Source: Stagnihabitans sp038323315
GTDB taxonomy: Bacteria; Pseudomonadota; Alphaproteobacteria; Rhodobacterales; Rhodobacteraceae
Direction: 5' to 3'
Assembly (NCBI GenBank): GCA_038323315.1
Contig: JBBQGU010000078.1
Coordinates: 1 to 12,513 of the forward strand
DNA length: 12,513 bases
The position numbers were made by a program, and so were the translations under genes. The notes beneath the pieces are model-generated. The model did not search any database. It saw only the letters and a list, made by a program, of their open reading frames with translations, and was not told the origin of the DNA. Positions 5,870-12,513 of this stretch are shown here, piece after piece. Position 1 is the stretch's first letter. Every line of letters begins with the position of its first letter.

Positions 5870-6779
5870 TGAAACCGCAAAGGGCGTGTTCACCATCGCC
5901 GCCACGCCGTTCTTGCCGGATGGGGCGCTGGATTTCGACAGTCTGGACCGGCTGATCGACGCCTATGTCGAAAAGGGGGCCACGGGTCTGACGATCCTTG
6001 GCATGATGGGCGAGGCGGGCAAGCTGACAGCGGTGGAATCGGTCGCCGTCGTGCAGCGGGTCATCCGGCGGACCGAGGTGCCGGTCATTGTCGGCGTTTC
6101 GTCGCCGGGGTTCGCGGCCATGACCGACTTGTGCCGCGAGGCGATGGAGGCCGGGGCGGCGGGCGTGATGGTCGCGCCGCCTATGATTTTGCGCACCGAT
6201 GCGCAGATCGTCGGTTATTACCACGACACGGCCCAGGCGCTGGGCGATACGCCGTTCGTCTTGCAGGATTTTCCGCTGGTGACCGGGGTTCAGATATCGG
6301 CGTCGGTCATTTTGAAGATCGTCAACGATTGCCCGACCTGCGTCATGCTGAAACACGAAGACTGGCCGGGTCTGGAAAAGATCACCACGCTGCGCGCCGC
6401 GTCGGATGCCGGGCAGCGGCGCATCTCGATTCTGTGCGGCAATGGCGGCTTGTATCTGCTGGAGGAGATGTTGCGGGGTGCGGACGGTGCCATGACGGGC
6501 TTTGGCTATCCTGAAATGATGGCTCGGGTGGTGGCTGCCTTTGGCACGGGTGATCTGGACCACGCGCGCGACATTTTCGACGCCTATATGCCAATGATCC
6601 GGTATGAGGCCCAGCCCAATCTGGGGCTGGCGATCCGCAAATATTCGCTGGTCCGCCAAGGGATCATCGCCCATCCGACGCTGCGCAGACCGGGAGCCGG
6701 TCTGTCGGCGGCAACCATGGCCGACGTGGATGTGCTTGCGGCCCGGCAGGCCGAACGGCTGACTGCGTTGGGGTTCTGA
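5862..6779 (+). CDS. DapA/N-acetylneuraminate lyase-family aldolase with altered active site
   Basis: A 305-residue TIM-barrel class I aldolase, usual in length for the dihydrodipicolinate synthase/NanA superfamily. The Schiff-base lysine is K164 in VMLKHEDW. The substrate carboxylate loop, GTTGE in DapA, reads GMMGE (47-51), and GNGG is at 193-196. The catalytic tyrosine of DapA (in LYN.P) is replaced by Q135 in VLQDFP, so this is unlikely to be the lysine-biosynthesis enzyme; it is more likely a catabolic lyase, dehydratase or hydrolase acting on a 2-keto acid. The ATG at 5862 has a good site, GAGGAA (5852-5857), and overlaps the racemase gene by 8 bases. As the last gene of the amidohydrolase operon, it may process the ring-opened product. 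The stop is 30 bases from the convergent zapE stop. Confidence 0.88.
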   Translation: MLDETAKGVFTIAATPFLPDGALDFDSLDRLIDAYVEKGATGLTILGMMGEAGKLTAVESVAVVQRVIRRTEVPVIVGVSSPGFAAMTDLCREAMEAGAAGVMVAPPMILRTDAQIVGYYHDTAQALGDTPFVLQDFPLVTGVQISASVILKIVNDCPTCVMLKHEDWPGLEKITTLRAASDAGQRRISILCGNGGLYLLEEMLRGADGAMTGFGYPEMMARVVAAFGTGDLDHARDIFDAYMPMIRYEAQPNLGLAIRKYSLVRQGIIAHPTLRRPGAGLSAATMADVDVLAARQAERLTALGF

Positions 6780-6809
6780 CGCGTCCGCCACGGGGTGCGC
6801 GCTGACGGC

Positions 6810-7907
6810 CTATGTCGCCTGCGCGCGCTGACTGCCCCAATCGGCATCCTGCATCTCGCGCAGCCGCGAGGCGGTGCGGGCGAATTCGAAAGAGCCTTCG
6901 CCCTCGACATACAGGCGTTCGGGGGTGTCGGCGGCCGAGCAGATCAGCCGGGTTTTCGCCTCGTACAAGGCATCGATCAGGATGACGAATCGTTTGGCCT
7001 CGTTGTAATTGCTGGCGGAAAGCTGCGGGATATCCTCCAGCACCAGCACGCGGATGGCCTGGGCCAAGGCCAGAAAATCGGCAGGGCCCAGCGGTTTGGC
7101 ACAAAGCTCCCAGAAACTGGCGCGGGCGGCGCCGTTGGCATAGCGGGCCAGTTCGATCTGGCGGCCATTCACCGGCAGGACCAAAGCCGCGGGCATTGTG
7201 GTGCCGATCAGGTCGCGCCAGATGGCGTCGATCCGGGCTGTGGCGGTGCTGCCTGCGTGAAAGTAAACCTGAGCGCCCCGCAGCCTGTACTGGCGATAGT
7301 CATGGGGACTGACCAGTTCCACGACCTCCATCCGGCTTTCCAGCAGCGCGATGAAGGGCAGAAACAGGGCGCGGTTCAGCCCGTTCTTGTACAGGTCTTG
7401 CGGCGGGCGGTTCGAAGTGGTGACGATCACCACACCGCCCGCCAGCAGCCGTTCAAACAGCCGACCGACGATCATGGCATCGGTGATGTCGGTGATCTGC
7501 ATCTCGTCAAAGGCCAACAGGCGGATGTCGTGGACCAGGGCATCGGCAAACGGCGCCAGTGGGTCATCGACGCCGGTCTGGCGCGCGGCGTGCATGGCCC
7601 GGTGCAGATCCTGCATGAAGGCATGAAAATGCACGCGGCGCTTTTGCGAGATGCCGGTGTTGTCGGCGAACAGGTCCATCAGCATGGATTTGCCGCGCCC
7701 GACGCCCCCCCACAGGTACAGACCCTTGGGCGGCACGACGGGCTTGGCAAACAGCCCGGCAAACAGGCCGATGCGTTGGGTTTCGTTGGTTTCAAGCCAA
7801 AGGCGCACGGCCTCCAGTCGATCCGCAAGGTCCAACTGGCCATCATCCGCGCGCAGATCGCCCGCGGCGATGCGGCGGTGCAGGATTTCGGAGAGAGTTT
7901 CACGCAT
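6810..7907 (-). CDS. zapE: Cell division protein ZapE (AFG1-family ATPase)
   Basis: A 365-residue AFG1/ZapE P-loop ATPase of normal length. Walker A is GGVGRGKS (67-74), followed by the family segments VHFHAFM (92-98), LLAFDEMQITD with Walker B acid residues D134/E135, and TTSNRPP.DLYKNGL (sensor region). The C-terminal half includes GRQIE and F.ELC..PLG.ADFLALA, typical of the family. ZapE binds FtsZ and modulates the Z-ring in Escherichia coli, while the mitochondrial homologue AFG1 acts in protein quality control; here it is presumably cytosolic or membrane-peripheral. The start is the ATG at 7907, where homologous sequence begins. It is convergent with the amidohydrolase operon and follows tRNA-Arg on the same strand by about 245 bases, and is probably transcribed on its own. 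Confidence 0.93.
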   Translation of the reverse strand: MRETLSEILHRRIAAGDLRADDGQLDLADRLEAVRLWLETNETQRIGLFAGLFAKPVVPPKGLYLWGGVGRGKSMLMDLFADNTGISQKRRVHFHAFMQDLHRAMHAARQTGVDDPLAPFADALVHDIRLLAFDEMQITDITDAMIVGRLFERLLAGGVVIVTTSNRPPQDLYKNGLNRALFLPFIALLESRMEVVELVSPHDYRQYRLRGAQVYFHAGSTATARIDAIWRDLIGTTMPAALVLPVNGRQIELARYANGAARASFWELCAKPLGPADFLALAQAIRVLVLEDIPQLSASNYNEAKRFVILIDALYEAKTRLICSAADTPERLYVEGEGSFEFARTASRLREMQDADWGSQRAQAT

Positions 7908-8152
7908 GGCTCGCTATACCGAACAGACACCGACAGGAAAAGGATCGTCGGCCCGCAGACATGTGGCGAAGAGCCCGTTTCTTGCGGGCCTGACGGTCCG
8001 GACCAAGGATCACAATACCTGTCCGTCTCTCTCCGGTAAACCCGGTGCATTTTCTTTGCCACGTCGAGCCAGAAGGATGAATCCTTTGGATGTTCTCACC
8101 TTGGGTACAGATGCCCAGGTGTCGGGGAAGAATAAAATCAGATCATGAGCAG

Positions 8153-8228
8153 TGGTGACCCCGGATGGATTCGAACCATCGACCTGCCGCTTAGGAGGCG
8201 GCCGCTCTATCCCCTGAGCTACGGAGCC
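8153..8228 (-). tRNA. tRNA-Arg (anticodon CCU)
   Basis: The minus strand folds into a complete 76-nt cloverleaf with encoded CCA. The acceptor GGCTCCG pairs with CGGGGTC (two G-U pairs), the D arm is GCTC/GAGC, and the anticodon stem GCCGC/GCGGC encloses the loop CTCCTAA (anticodon CCU). The T arm is GATGG-TTCGAAT-CCATC, followed by discriminator A and CCA. It reads AGG, a rare arginine codon in such GC-rich genomes. tRNA genes of this kind are frequent integration sites, but no integrase or attachment repeat lies next to it here. Confidence 0.97.
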
Positions 8229-8419
8229 TGAATATCCAAGCGGCGCTCGTCACTTTTAGCGATGTCTCAACCGCGGACGGTCGTTCCCATCGTCTCGTAT
8301 CAGTTGGATAGCCGCGGCGCGGTGTTTTGGCAAGCCACCGGATCAAGGGGAGGGGGGAACACCTGCAAAGATCGCCGGCCTTGAGCCTTTTGCAGCGCCT
8401 TGGTTGCCGTGTTTGCGGT

Positions 8420-8436
8420 CGGCTGGGGCCCAGCCG
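8420..8436. repeat. Inverted repeat after serB
   Basis: CGGCTGGG (8420-8427), one central G, then CCCAGCCG (8429-8436): an 8-bp palindrome 22 bases downstream of the serB stop on the minus strand. There is no T run on the minus-strand 3' side, so a Rho-independent terminator is not shown, but it could protect or end the serB transcript. Confidence 0.4.
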
Positions 8437-8457
8437 CTGGCACCGGTTGGCGGATGA

Positions 8458-9330
8458 TCATACGGCGAACTCGTCGCGGTGATAGCCTTGCAGGTACAAC
8501 AGCGCCGTCAGATCGCCGTGGTTGATCCGCACGTCACAGGCCTGTTGCAAGGCTGGTTTGGCGTGGAACGCGACCCCGGTTCCGGCATTGGCCAGCATCA
8601 GCAGATCGTTCATTCCATCGCCCACAGCCAGCACATCCGACCGCGTGAACCCCAGCCGCGCGGTGATGTCATCCAAAGCCTGAAACTTGGCCTGGCGCCC
8701 AAGGATCGGATCGGCGACCTGTCCGGTCAGACGCCCTTCGACCGACAACAGGGTGTTGGCCCGGTGTTCGTCAAACCCCAGACGCGCGGCAATCGCCTGT
8801 GTAAACGCTGTAAAGCCACCCGAAACCAATGCAGTATAGGCGCCGTTCACCTTCATCGTGGCCACAAGCGTTGCCCCGCCGGGCATCAGCGTGATCCGGT
8901 CGGCCAAAACCTTGTCGATCACCGAAGCCGAAAGCCCCTTCAGCAGTGCGACCCGTTCGCGCAGGGCATCTTCAAAATCCAGATCGCCATTCATCGTGCG
9001 CGCGGTGATGTCCGCGACATGGGGGCCGACGCCCGCCTCGGCGGCCAGTTCGTCGATACATTCCTGCCCGATCATGGTCGAGTCCATGTCGGCCAGCAGC
9101 ACCTTCTTTTTGCGGTCCGAGTCCGGCTGGATGACAAGGTCGATACCCATGATTTGCAACGAGGCCCAGACCTCGGGCGCATTCAGTGGGGGTTGCACCG
9201 GAAATTCGGCGGCGATGCCGGGGGACAGCCAGACGGCGTCGCCGCCACCCCAGGCATTGCGCAGGGATTCCACGGTGGTGCGGTCGAGGGTGGGTCCCAG
9301 GGGGTTGGTGAGCAGGGTCGCTATGAACAT
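8458..9330 (-). CDS. serB: Phosphoserine phosphatase
   Basis: A 290-residue HAD-superfamily phosphatase that performs the last step of serine synthesis, phosphoserine to serine plus phosphate. Residues 1-70 are the small ACT-like N-terminal region seen in proteobacterial SerB. The catalytic loop is ADMDSTMIGQE (80-90), with nucleophile D81, general acid D83 and specificity residue E90. Motif II is S170 in VSGGFT, motif III lysine is K215, and motif IV is VGDGMNDLLML (236-246) with D238 and D242 binding Mg2+. The ATG at 9330 is preferred over an in-frame start at 9363 because the family begins at MFIATLLTNP. It is divergent from serC with 151 bases between, so both directions of the serine pathway share one control region. 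Confidence 0.96.
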   Translation of the reverse strand: MFIATLLTNPLGPTLDRTTVESLRNAWGGGDAVWLSPGIAAEFPVQPPLNAPEVWASLQIMGIDLVIQPDSDRKKKVLLADMDSTMIGQECIDELAAEAGVGPHVADITARTMNGDLDFEDALRERVALLKGLSASVIDKVLADRITLMPGGATLVATMKVNGAYTALVSGGFTAFTQAIAARLGFDEHRANTLLSVEGRLTGQVADPILGRQAKFQALDDITARLGFTRSDVLAVGDGMNDLLMLANAGTGVAFHAKPALQQACDVRINHGDLTALLYLQGYHRDEFAV

Positions 9331-9401
9331 GCAGGTTTCCGATAGTGCCGAACAAGGTCGCAAAAATGCGGTGATGCGGCGCTTTACGCCGATTTTCCGG
9401 C

Positions 9402-9429
9402 TTGTGCCAGTGCCCTTGCCCCCTTAACC
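9402..9429 (+). promoter_or_regulatory. Possible serC promoter
   Basis: TTGTGC (9402-9407), a 16-bp spacer, and TTAACC (9424-9429) make a weak sigma-70-like pair. Transcription would start around 9435, just at the first base of the serC leader hairpins. The match is imperfect; it is supported mainly by its position relative to the leader. Confidence 0.3.
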
Positions 9430-9430
9430 A

Positions 9431-9477
9431 AGTCGGTGGGACACCCTTCCCCAACGAAGGGCATTTATCTGTGAGGA
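9431..9477 (+). ncRNA. serC leader RNA motif (candidate cis-regulatory element)
   Basis: Just before serC, a short leader holds the stem CCCTTC (9444-9449)/GAAGGG (9456-9461) with a 6-nt loop. It is preceded by GGTG (9435-9438), which can pair with CACC (9442-9445); the two stems overlap and are mutually exclusive. The segment then runs into the Shine-Dalgarno GAGGA (9473-9477). A conserved serC leader motif has been described in Alphaproteobacteria immediately upstream of serC, and the position and hairpin here agree with it from memory. The ligand or mechanism of that motif is not known to me. I could not run a covariance model. Confidence 0.5.
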
Positions 9478-9481
9478 TACC

Positions 9482-10630
9482 ATGGCTGATCTGACCGCCC
9501 CGGCATTGCGCCCGGCAAACCCGCGCTTCTCGTCCGGCCCCTGTGCCAAAATTCCCAATTATTCGCTGGATATGCTGACGGGTGCTTCCTTGGGCCGGTC
9601 GCACCGTGCGGCAGTGGGCAAGGCCAAGCTGAAAGAGGCGATTGATCTCACCCGTGAGATTCTGGGCGTGCCCGGGGATTATCGCATCGGCATCGTGCCT
9701 GCATCCGATACCGGCGCGGTCGAGATGGCCATGTGGTCGCTGCTGGGTGCTCGAACGGTCGAGATGGTGGCTTGGGAAAGCTTTGGCGAAGCCTGGGTGA
9801 CCGATGCCGTAAACCAGCTGGAGCTGACGGCCAAGGTCAAGGTCGCGCCCTATGGCCAGATCATCGACTTTGCCACCGTCGATTTCGACAGCGACGTGGT
9901 TTTCACCTGGAACGGCACCACATCGGGGTGCCGGCTGCCGAATGGCGATGACATCCCGGCGCACCGCGAGGGGCTGACGATCTGCGACGCCACCTCGGCG
10001 GCGTTTGCGATGGAGTTGCCGTGGGACAAGCTGGATGTCACCACCTTCTCCTGGCAAAAGGTGTTGGGGGGCGAGGGGGCGCATGGCATGCTGATCCTGT
10101 CGCCCCGGGCGGTGGAACGACTGGAAAGCTATACCCCCGCCTGGCCGCTGCCCAAGATTTTCCGCCTGACCATGCAAGGCAAGCTGATCGAGGGGATTTT
10201 TGTGGGCGAGACGATCAATACACCGTCGATGCTGGCGGTCGAGGATTACCTTGTGTCGCTGAAATGGGCCAGGTCGGTGGGCGGGTTGCCCGGCCTGATT
10301 GCGCGGGCCAATGCAAATGCTCAGACGATCTGGGATTTCTGCGCCGCCAATGACTGGATCGCCAATCTGGCCGAGACGCCCGAGATTGCCTCGACCACCA
10401 GCGTCTGCCTGATATTCACCGATCCGCGCATCACGGATGAAGTGGATTTTGCCAAGGCCGTGGCCAGGCGGATCGAAAAGGCGGGGGCAGGTTTTGACAT
10501 AGGTGCTTACCGTGATGCGCCGCCCGGCCTGCGGGTGTGGTGCGGGTCGACGGTCGAGACGGCGGATGTTGCCGCCCTGATGCCGTGGATCGCCTATGCC
10601 TTTGCCGCAGAAATCGCCGCGCAGGTTTGA
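9482..10630 (+). CDS. serC: Phosphoserine aminotransferase
   Basis: A 382-residue PLP-dependent class V aminotransferase that converts 3-phosphohydroxypyruvate and glutamate to phosphoserine and 2-oxoglutarate (some members also serve pyridoxine synthesis). The N-terminus NPRFSSGPCAK (13-23) is the family signature for the longer alphaproteobacterial and archaeal type, compared with about 360 residues in Escherichia coli. The PLP lysine is K193 in FSWQKVLGGEG, and other conserved pieces are PASDTGAVE (73-81), TWNGTTSG (142-149) and GETINTPSMLAVED. The ATG at 9482 follows GAGGA with good spacing and lies just after the leader hairpin. It is followed by serA after 84 bases, probably in one transcript. 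Confidence 0.97.
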   Translation: MADLTAPALRPANPRFSSGPCAKIPNYSLDMLTGASLGRSHRAAVGKAKLKEAIDLTREILGVPGDYRIGIVPASDTGAVEMAMWSLLGARTVEMVAWESFGEAWVTDAVNQLELTAKVKVAPYGQIIDFATVDFDSDVVFTWNGTTSGCRLPNGDDIPAHREGLTICDATSAAFAMELPWDKLDVTTFSWQKVLGGEGAHGMLILSPRAVERLESYTPAWPLPKIFRLTMQGKLIEGIFVGETINTPSMLAVEDYLVSLKWARSVGGLPGLIARANANAQTIWDFCAANDWIANLAETPEIASTTSVCLIFTDPRITDEVDFAKAVARRIEKAGAGFDIGAYRDAPPGLRVWCGSTVETADVAALMPWIAYAFAAEIAAQV

Positions 10631-10670
10631 ACACTTGGTGGGTTGAAAGCCCACTCCAGGCTCATGCGTC

Positions 10671-10690
10671 GGGCGGGGTTCACCCCGCCG
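10671..10690. repeat. GC-rich inverted repeat between serC and serA (copy 1)
   Basis: GGCGGGGT (10672-10679) and ACCCCGCC (10682-10689) form a perfect 8-bp palindrome in the 84-base spacer. It is followed by a C run and TTTTTG, so it could also act as a partial terminator or attenuator before serA. A nearly identical copy follows serA. It looks like a dispersed REP-like intergenic element. Confidence 0.65.
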
Positions 10691-10714
10691 CCCCCCTTTT
10701 TGAATGGAGCCCTT

Positions 10715-12310
10715 ATGGCACCCCGCGTTCTTGTATCCGACGAACTGTCTGAAACCGCCGTGCAAATCTTCCGCGACCGTGGGGTCGAAGTGGATTACCT
10801 GCCGAAACTCGGAAAGGACAAAGACGCCCTTGCCGCTGTCATCGGGCAGTATGACGGCCTTGCCATCCGGTCGGCCACCAAGGTGACTGACAAGCTGCTG
10901 GCGCTTGCGATCAATCTGAAGGTCGTGGGTCGGGCTGGCATCGGGGTCGATAATGTCGATATCCCCGCCGCATCGAAAAAGGGGGTGATCGTGATGAACA
11001 CGCCCTTTGGCAACTCGATCACCACGGCCGAGCATGCCATCGCGATGATGTTCGCCGTCGCCCGGCAACTGCCCGAGGCGAATGCCAGCACCCAGGCCGG
11101 CAAGTGGGAAAAGTCGCGCTTCATGGGGGTGGAACTGTTCAACAAGACCCTTGGCGTGATCGGCGCGGGCAATATCGGTGGCATCGTTTGTGACCGCGCG
11201 GTCGGGCTGAAGATGAAAGTGATCGCCTATGACCCCTTTCTGTCGGACGAGCGCGCCAAGGCGCTGGGCGTGACCAAGGTCGAGTTGGAAGACCTGCTGG
11301 CGCGTGCCGATTTCATCACCCTGCATGTGCCGCTGACCGACAAGACGCGCAACATCCTGTCTGCCGAAAACCTGGCCAAGACGAAGAAGGGCGTGCGGAT
11401 CATCAACTGCGCCCGTGGTGGGCTGATTGATGAGCAGGCTTTGGTCGAGGCGCTGAAATCCGGTCATGTCGCAGGTGCCGCGCTGGATGTGTTCGAGGTA
11501 GAGCCTGCCACCGCCAGCCCCTTGTTTGGGATGGCCAATGTGGTGTGCACCCCGCATCTGGGCGCCTCGACCACCGAGGCGCAAGAGAATGTCGCCTTGC
11601 AGGTCGCGGAACAGATGGCGGATTACCTGCTGACCGGGGCTGTGTCCAACGCGCTGAACATGCCCAATGTCACGGCAGAGGAGGCCGCTGTGATGGGGCC
11701 GTGGATCAAGCTGGCGTCGCATCTGGGGGCATTTATCGGCCAGATGACCGATGAGCCGATCAAGGCCATCAACATCCTGTATGACGGCACGGTGGCCGAG
11801 ATGAACCTTGCCGCGCTGAACTCGGCCGTGATTGCGGGGGTGTTGAAGACACAGAACCCGGATGTGAACCTGGTATCTGCGCCCGTGGTGGCCAAGGAAA
11901 AGGGCATCCAGATCTCGACCACCCGGCAGGACAAGACGGGGGTGTTCGACGCCTATATCAAGGTCACGATGGTGACGGACAAGCGCGAACGCTCGGTCGC
12001 GGGCACCTGTTTCAGCGATGGCAAACCGCGGTTCATCCAGATCAAGGGGATCAACATCGACGCCGAGATTGGCGCGCATATGCTGTACACCACGAATGAG
12101 GACGTGCCGGGGATCATCGGCCTGCTGGGCATGACGATGGGCAAGAACAACGTGAACATCGCCAACTTTACCCTTGGACGGTCGGGGGTGGGGCAGGATG
12201 CGATTGCCATTCTTTACCTGGATCAACGGATTGATCCCAAGGTCGTCGATACGCTTGAATCGACTGGCATGTTCAGCCAGGTAAAGGCGCTGCAATTCGA
12301 GGTTGCCTGA
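10715..12310 (+). CDS. serA: D-3-phosphoglycerate dehydrogenase
   Basis: A 531-residue long-form SerA, which oxidises 3-phosphoglycerate to 3-phosphohydroxypyruvate with NAD+, the first committed step of serine synthesis. The substrate domain includes GRAGIGVDNVD (72-82). The Rossmann part carries GVIGAGNIGG (147-156), and the catalytic set is R234 (NCARGGLID), E263 (DVFEVEP) and H281 (TPHLGAST). Beyond about residue 325 it continues with the allosteric substrate-binding domain and a C-terminal ACT domain (about 457-531, with VPGIIGLLG), as in Bacillus and Mycobacterium SerA, so serine feedback control is plausible. The ATG at 10715 begins at the conserved MAPRVLVSDELS and is preceded by TGGAG (10705-10709); an in-frame ATG 72 bases upstream lies across the palindrome and is unlikely. 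Confidence 0.97.
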   Translation: MAPRVLVSDELSETAVQIFRDRGVEVDYLPKLGKDKDALAAVIGQYDGLAIRSATKVTDKLLALAINLKVVGRAGIGVDNVDIPAASKKGVIVMNTPFGNSITTAEHAIAMMFAVARQLPEANASTQAGKWEKSRFMGVELFNKTLGVIGAGNIGGIVCDRAVGLKMKVIAYDPFLSDERAKALGVTKVELEDLLARADFITLHVPLTDKTRNILSAENLAKTKKGVRIINCARGGLIDEQALVEALKSGHVAGAALDVFEVEPATASPLFGMANVVCTPHLGASTTEAQENVALQVAEQMADYLLTGAVSNALNMPNVTAEEAAVMGPWIKLASHLGAFIGQMTDEPIKAINILYDGTVAEMNLAALNSAVIAGVLKTQNPDVNLVSAPVVAKEKGIQISTTRQDKTGVFDAYIKVTMVTDKRERSVAGTCFSDGKPRFIQIKGINIDAEIGAHMLYTTNEDVPGIIGLLGMTMGKNNVNIANFTLGRSGVGQDAIAILYLDQRIDPKVVDTLESTGMFSQVKALQFEVA

Positions 12311-12317
12311 CCTGACA

Positions 12318-12340
12318 GGGGCGGGGTCAACCCCGCCCTA
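12318..12340. repeat. GC-rich inverted repeat after serA (copy 2)
   Basis: GGGCGGGGT (12319-12327) and ACCCCGCCC (12330-12338) form a perfect 9-bp palindrome with a 2-nt centre, located 8 bases after the serA stop and 16 bases before the next ATG. It is nearly the same sequence as the palindrome in front of serA. There is no T run, so it is not a classic terminator. Confidence 0.65.
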
Positions 12341-12354
12341 CCCAAGGAGACCCT

Positions 12355-12513
12355 ATGTTCAGCTATGCCATCGGCGATATCCACGGTCATCTGGACCTGT
12401 TGCAGCGGGCGCATGATCTGATCAGGGCGGATCAGGTGGCGCATGGGACGGCACCTGTGGTGCATATCGGTGACCTGATCGACCGGGGACCGGACAGTCG
12501 GGGGGTGGTGTAG
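12355..12513 (+). CDS. Calcineurin-like metallophosphoesterase, N-terminal part with stop at window end
   Basis: An ATG at 12355 after AAGGAG (12343-12348) opens a frame of 52 codons that ends in TAG at 12511-12513, the last bases of the window. The protein shows the first two motifs of Ser/Thr-phosphatase-type metallophosphoesterases: GDIHGH (residues 7-12) and GDLIDRGPDS (39-48). These supply metal ligands D8, H10, D40 and the conserved DRG. Complete members of this type are about 230-250 residues long and need a further GNHD motif and two more histidines, all absent here. Either the gene is truncated by a nonsense mutation or frameshift, or the final bases are unreliable because they lie at a sequence end. 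It is downstream of serA on the same strand. Confidence 0.7.
   Translation: MFSYAIGDIHGHLDLLQRAHDLIRADQVAHGTAPVVHIGDLIDRGPDSRGVV

Noticed and set aside
5862..6779. Annotation as the lysine-biosynthesis dapA
   Set aside because: The catalytic tyrosine and the TT pair are replaced, and the gene sits inside a catabolic operon.
6795..8039. A 414-codon plus-strand frame opposite zapE
   Set aside because: It is antisense to a clear ATPase gene and has a His/Gln/Gly-rich composition with no recognisable domain.
8153..8228. tRNA-Arg as the attachment site of the element that left the integrase remnant
   Set aside because: The integrase scrap is more than 6.5 kb away with ordinary genes between, and no duplicated tRNA 3' end was seen.
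8420..8436. Rho-independent terminator for serB
   Set aside because: The palindrome is good, but no T run follows on the minus strand, so it is listed only as an inverted repeat.
8972..12295. A 1107-codon open frame on the minus strand opposite serA and serC and part of serB
   Set aside because: It is antisense to three well-recognised genes, is rich in His, Arg, Gly, Pro and Gln as expected from complementing GC-rich codons, and shows no domain. It is a composition effect.

Overview
The window looks like chromosomal DNA of a high-GC alphaproteobacterium, most likely a Rhodobacterales (Roseobacter/Paracoccus-like) species. The evidence is a serB gene divergent from serC-serA with a leader hairpin before serC, an alphaproteobacterial-length SerC, a ZapE ATPase, and strong G/C bias at third codon positions. 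The assignment rests on reading proteins by eye; no database search was possible.

Layout. (1) Positions 1-1580, minus strand: the remaining end of a sugar-acid catabolic operon. It holds the first 17 codons of an IlvD/Edd-type dehydratase and an intact short-chain dehydrogenase. Upstream of these lie three abutting gene scraps: the C-terminus of an enolase-superfamily dehydratase, an internal piece of a sugar ABC permease, and the N-terminal part of a tyrosine integrase. A deletion or insertion appears to have removed the operon head and its promoter. (2) 1581-2097: a non-coding stretch with a strong bidirectional terminator and two adjacent palindromes. (3) 2098-3171, minus: an exported, very Ala/Asp/Lys/Arg-rich protein whose C-terminal half follows an 11-residue (3+4+4) alanine spacing typical of a long amphipathic helix or coiled coil. 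(4) 3376-6779, plus: four overlapping genes for a hydantoinase/dihydropyrimidinase-type amidohydrolase, a small VOC protein, an Asp/Glu/hydantoin racemase and a DapA-family lyase. This is the part most likely to encode an undescribed pathway: ring opening, racemisation, then probably C-C bond chemistry on the product. (5) 6810-7907, minus: zapE, convergent with the operon. (6) 8153-8228, minus: tRNA-Arg(CCU). (7) 8458-12310: the phosphorylated serine pathway, with serB leftward and serC and serA rightward. SerA makes 3-phosphohydroxypyruvate, SerC transaminates it to phosphoserine, and SerB dephosphorylates that to serine. (8) 12355-12513: the start of a calcineurin-like phosphatase that reaches a stop codon in the last three bases of the window.

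The spacers on both sides of serA carry almost the same G/C-rich inverted repeat, which looks like a dispersed intergenic element. The most interesting items are the four-gene amidohydrolase operon with its unusual active sites, the hendecad-repeat exported protein, and the three-way gene mosaic at 792-1580, which could be misread as one 241-codon gene.
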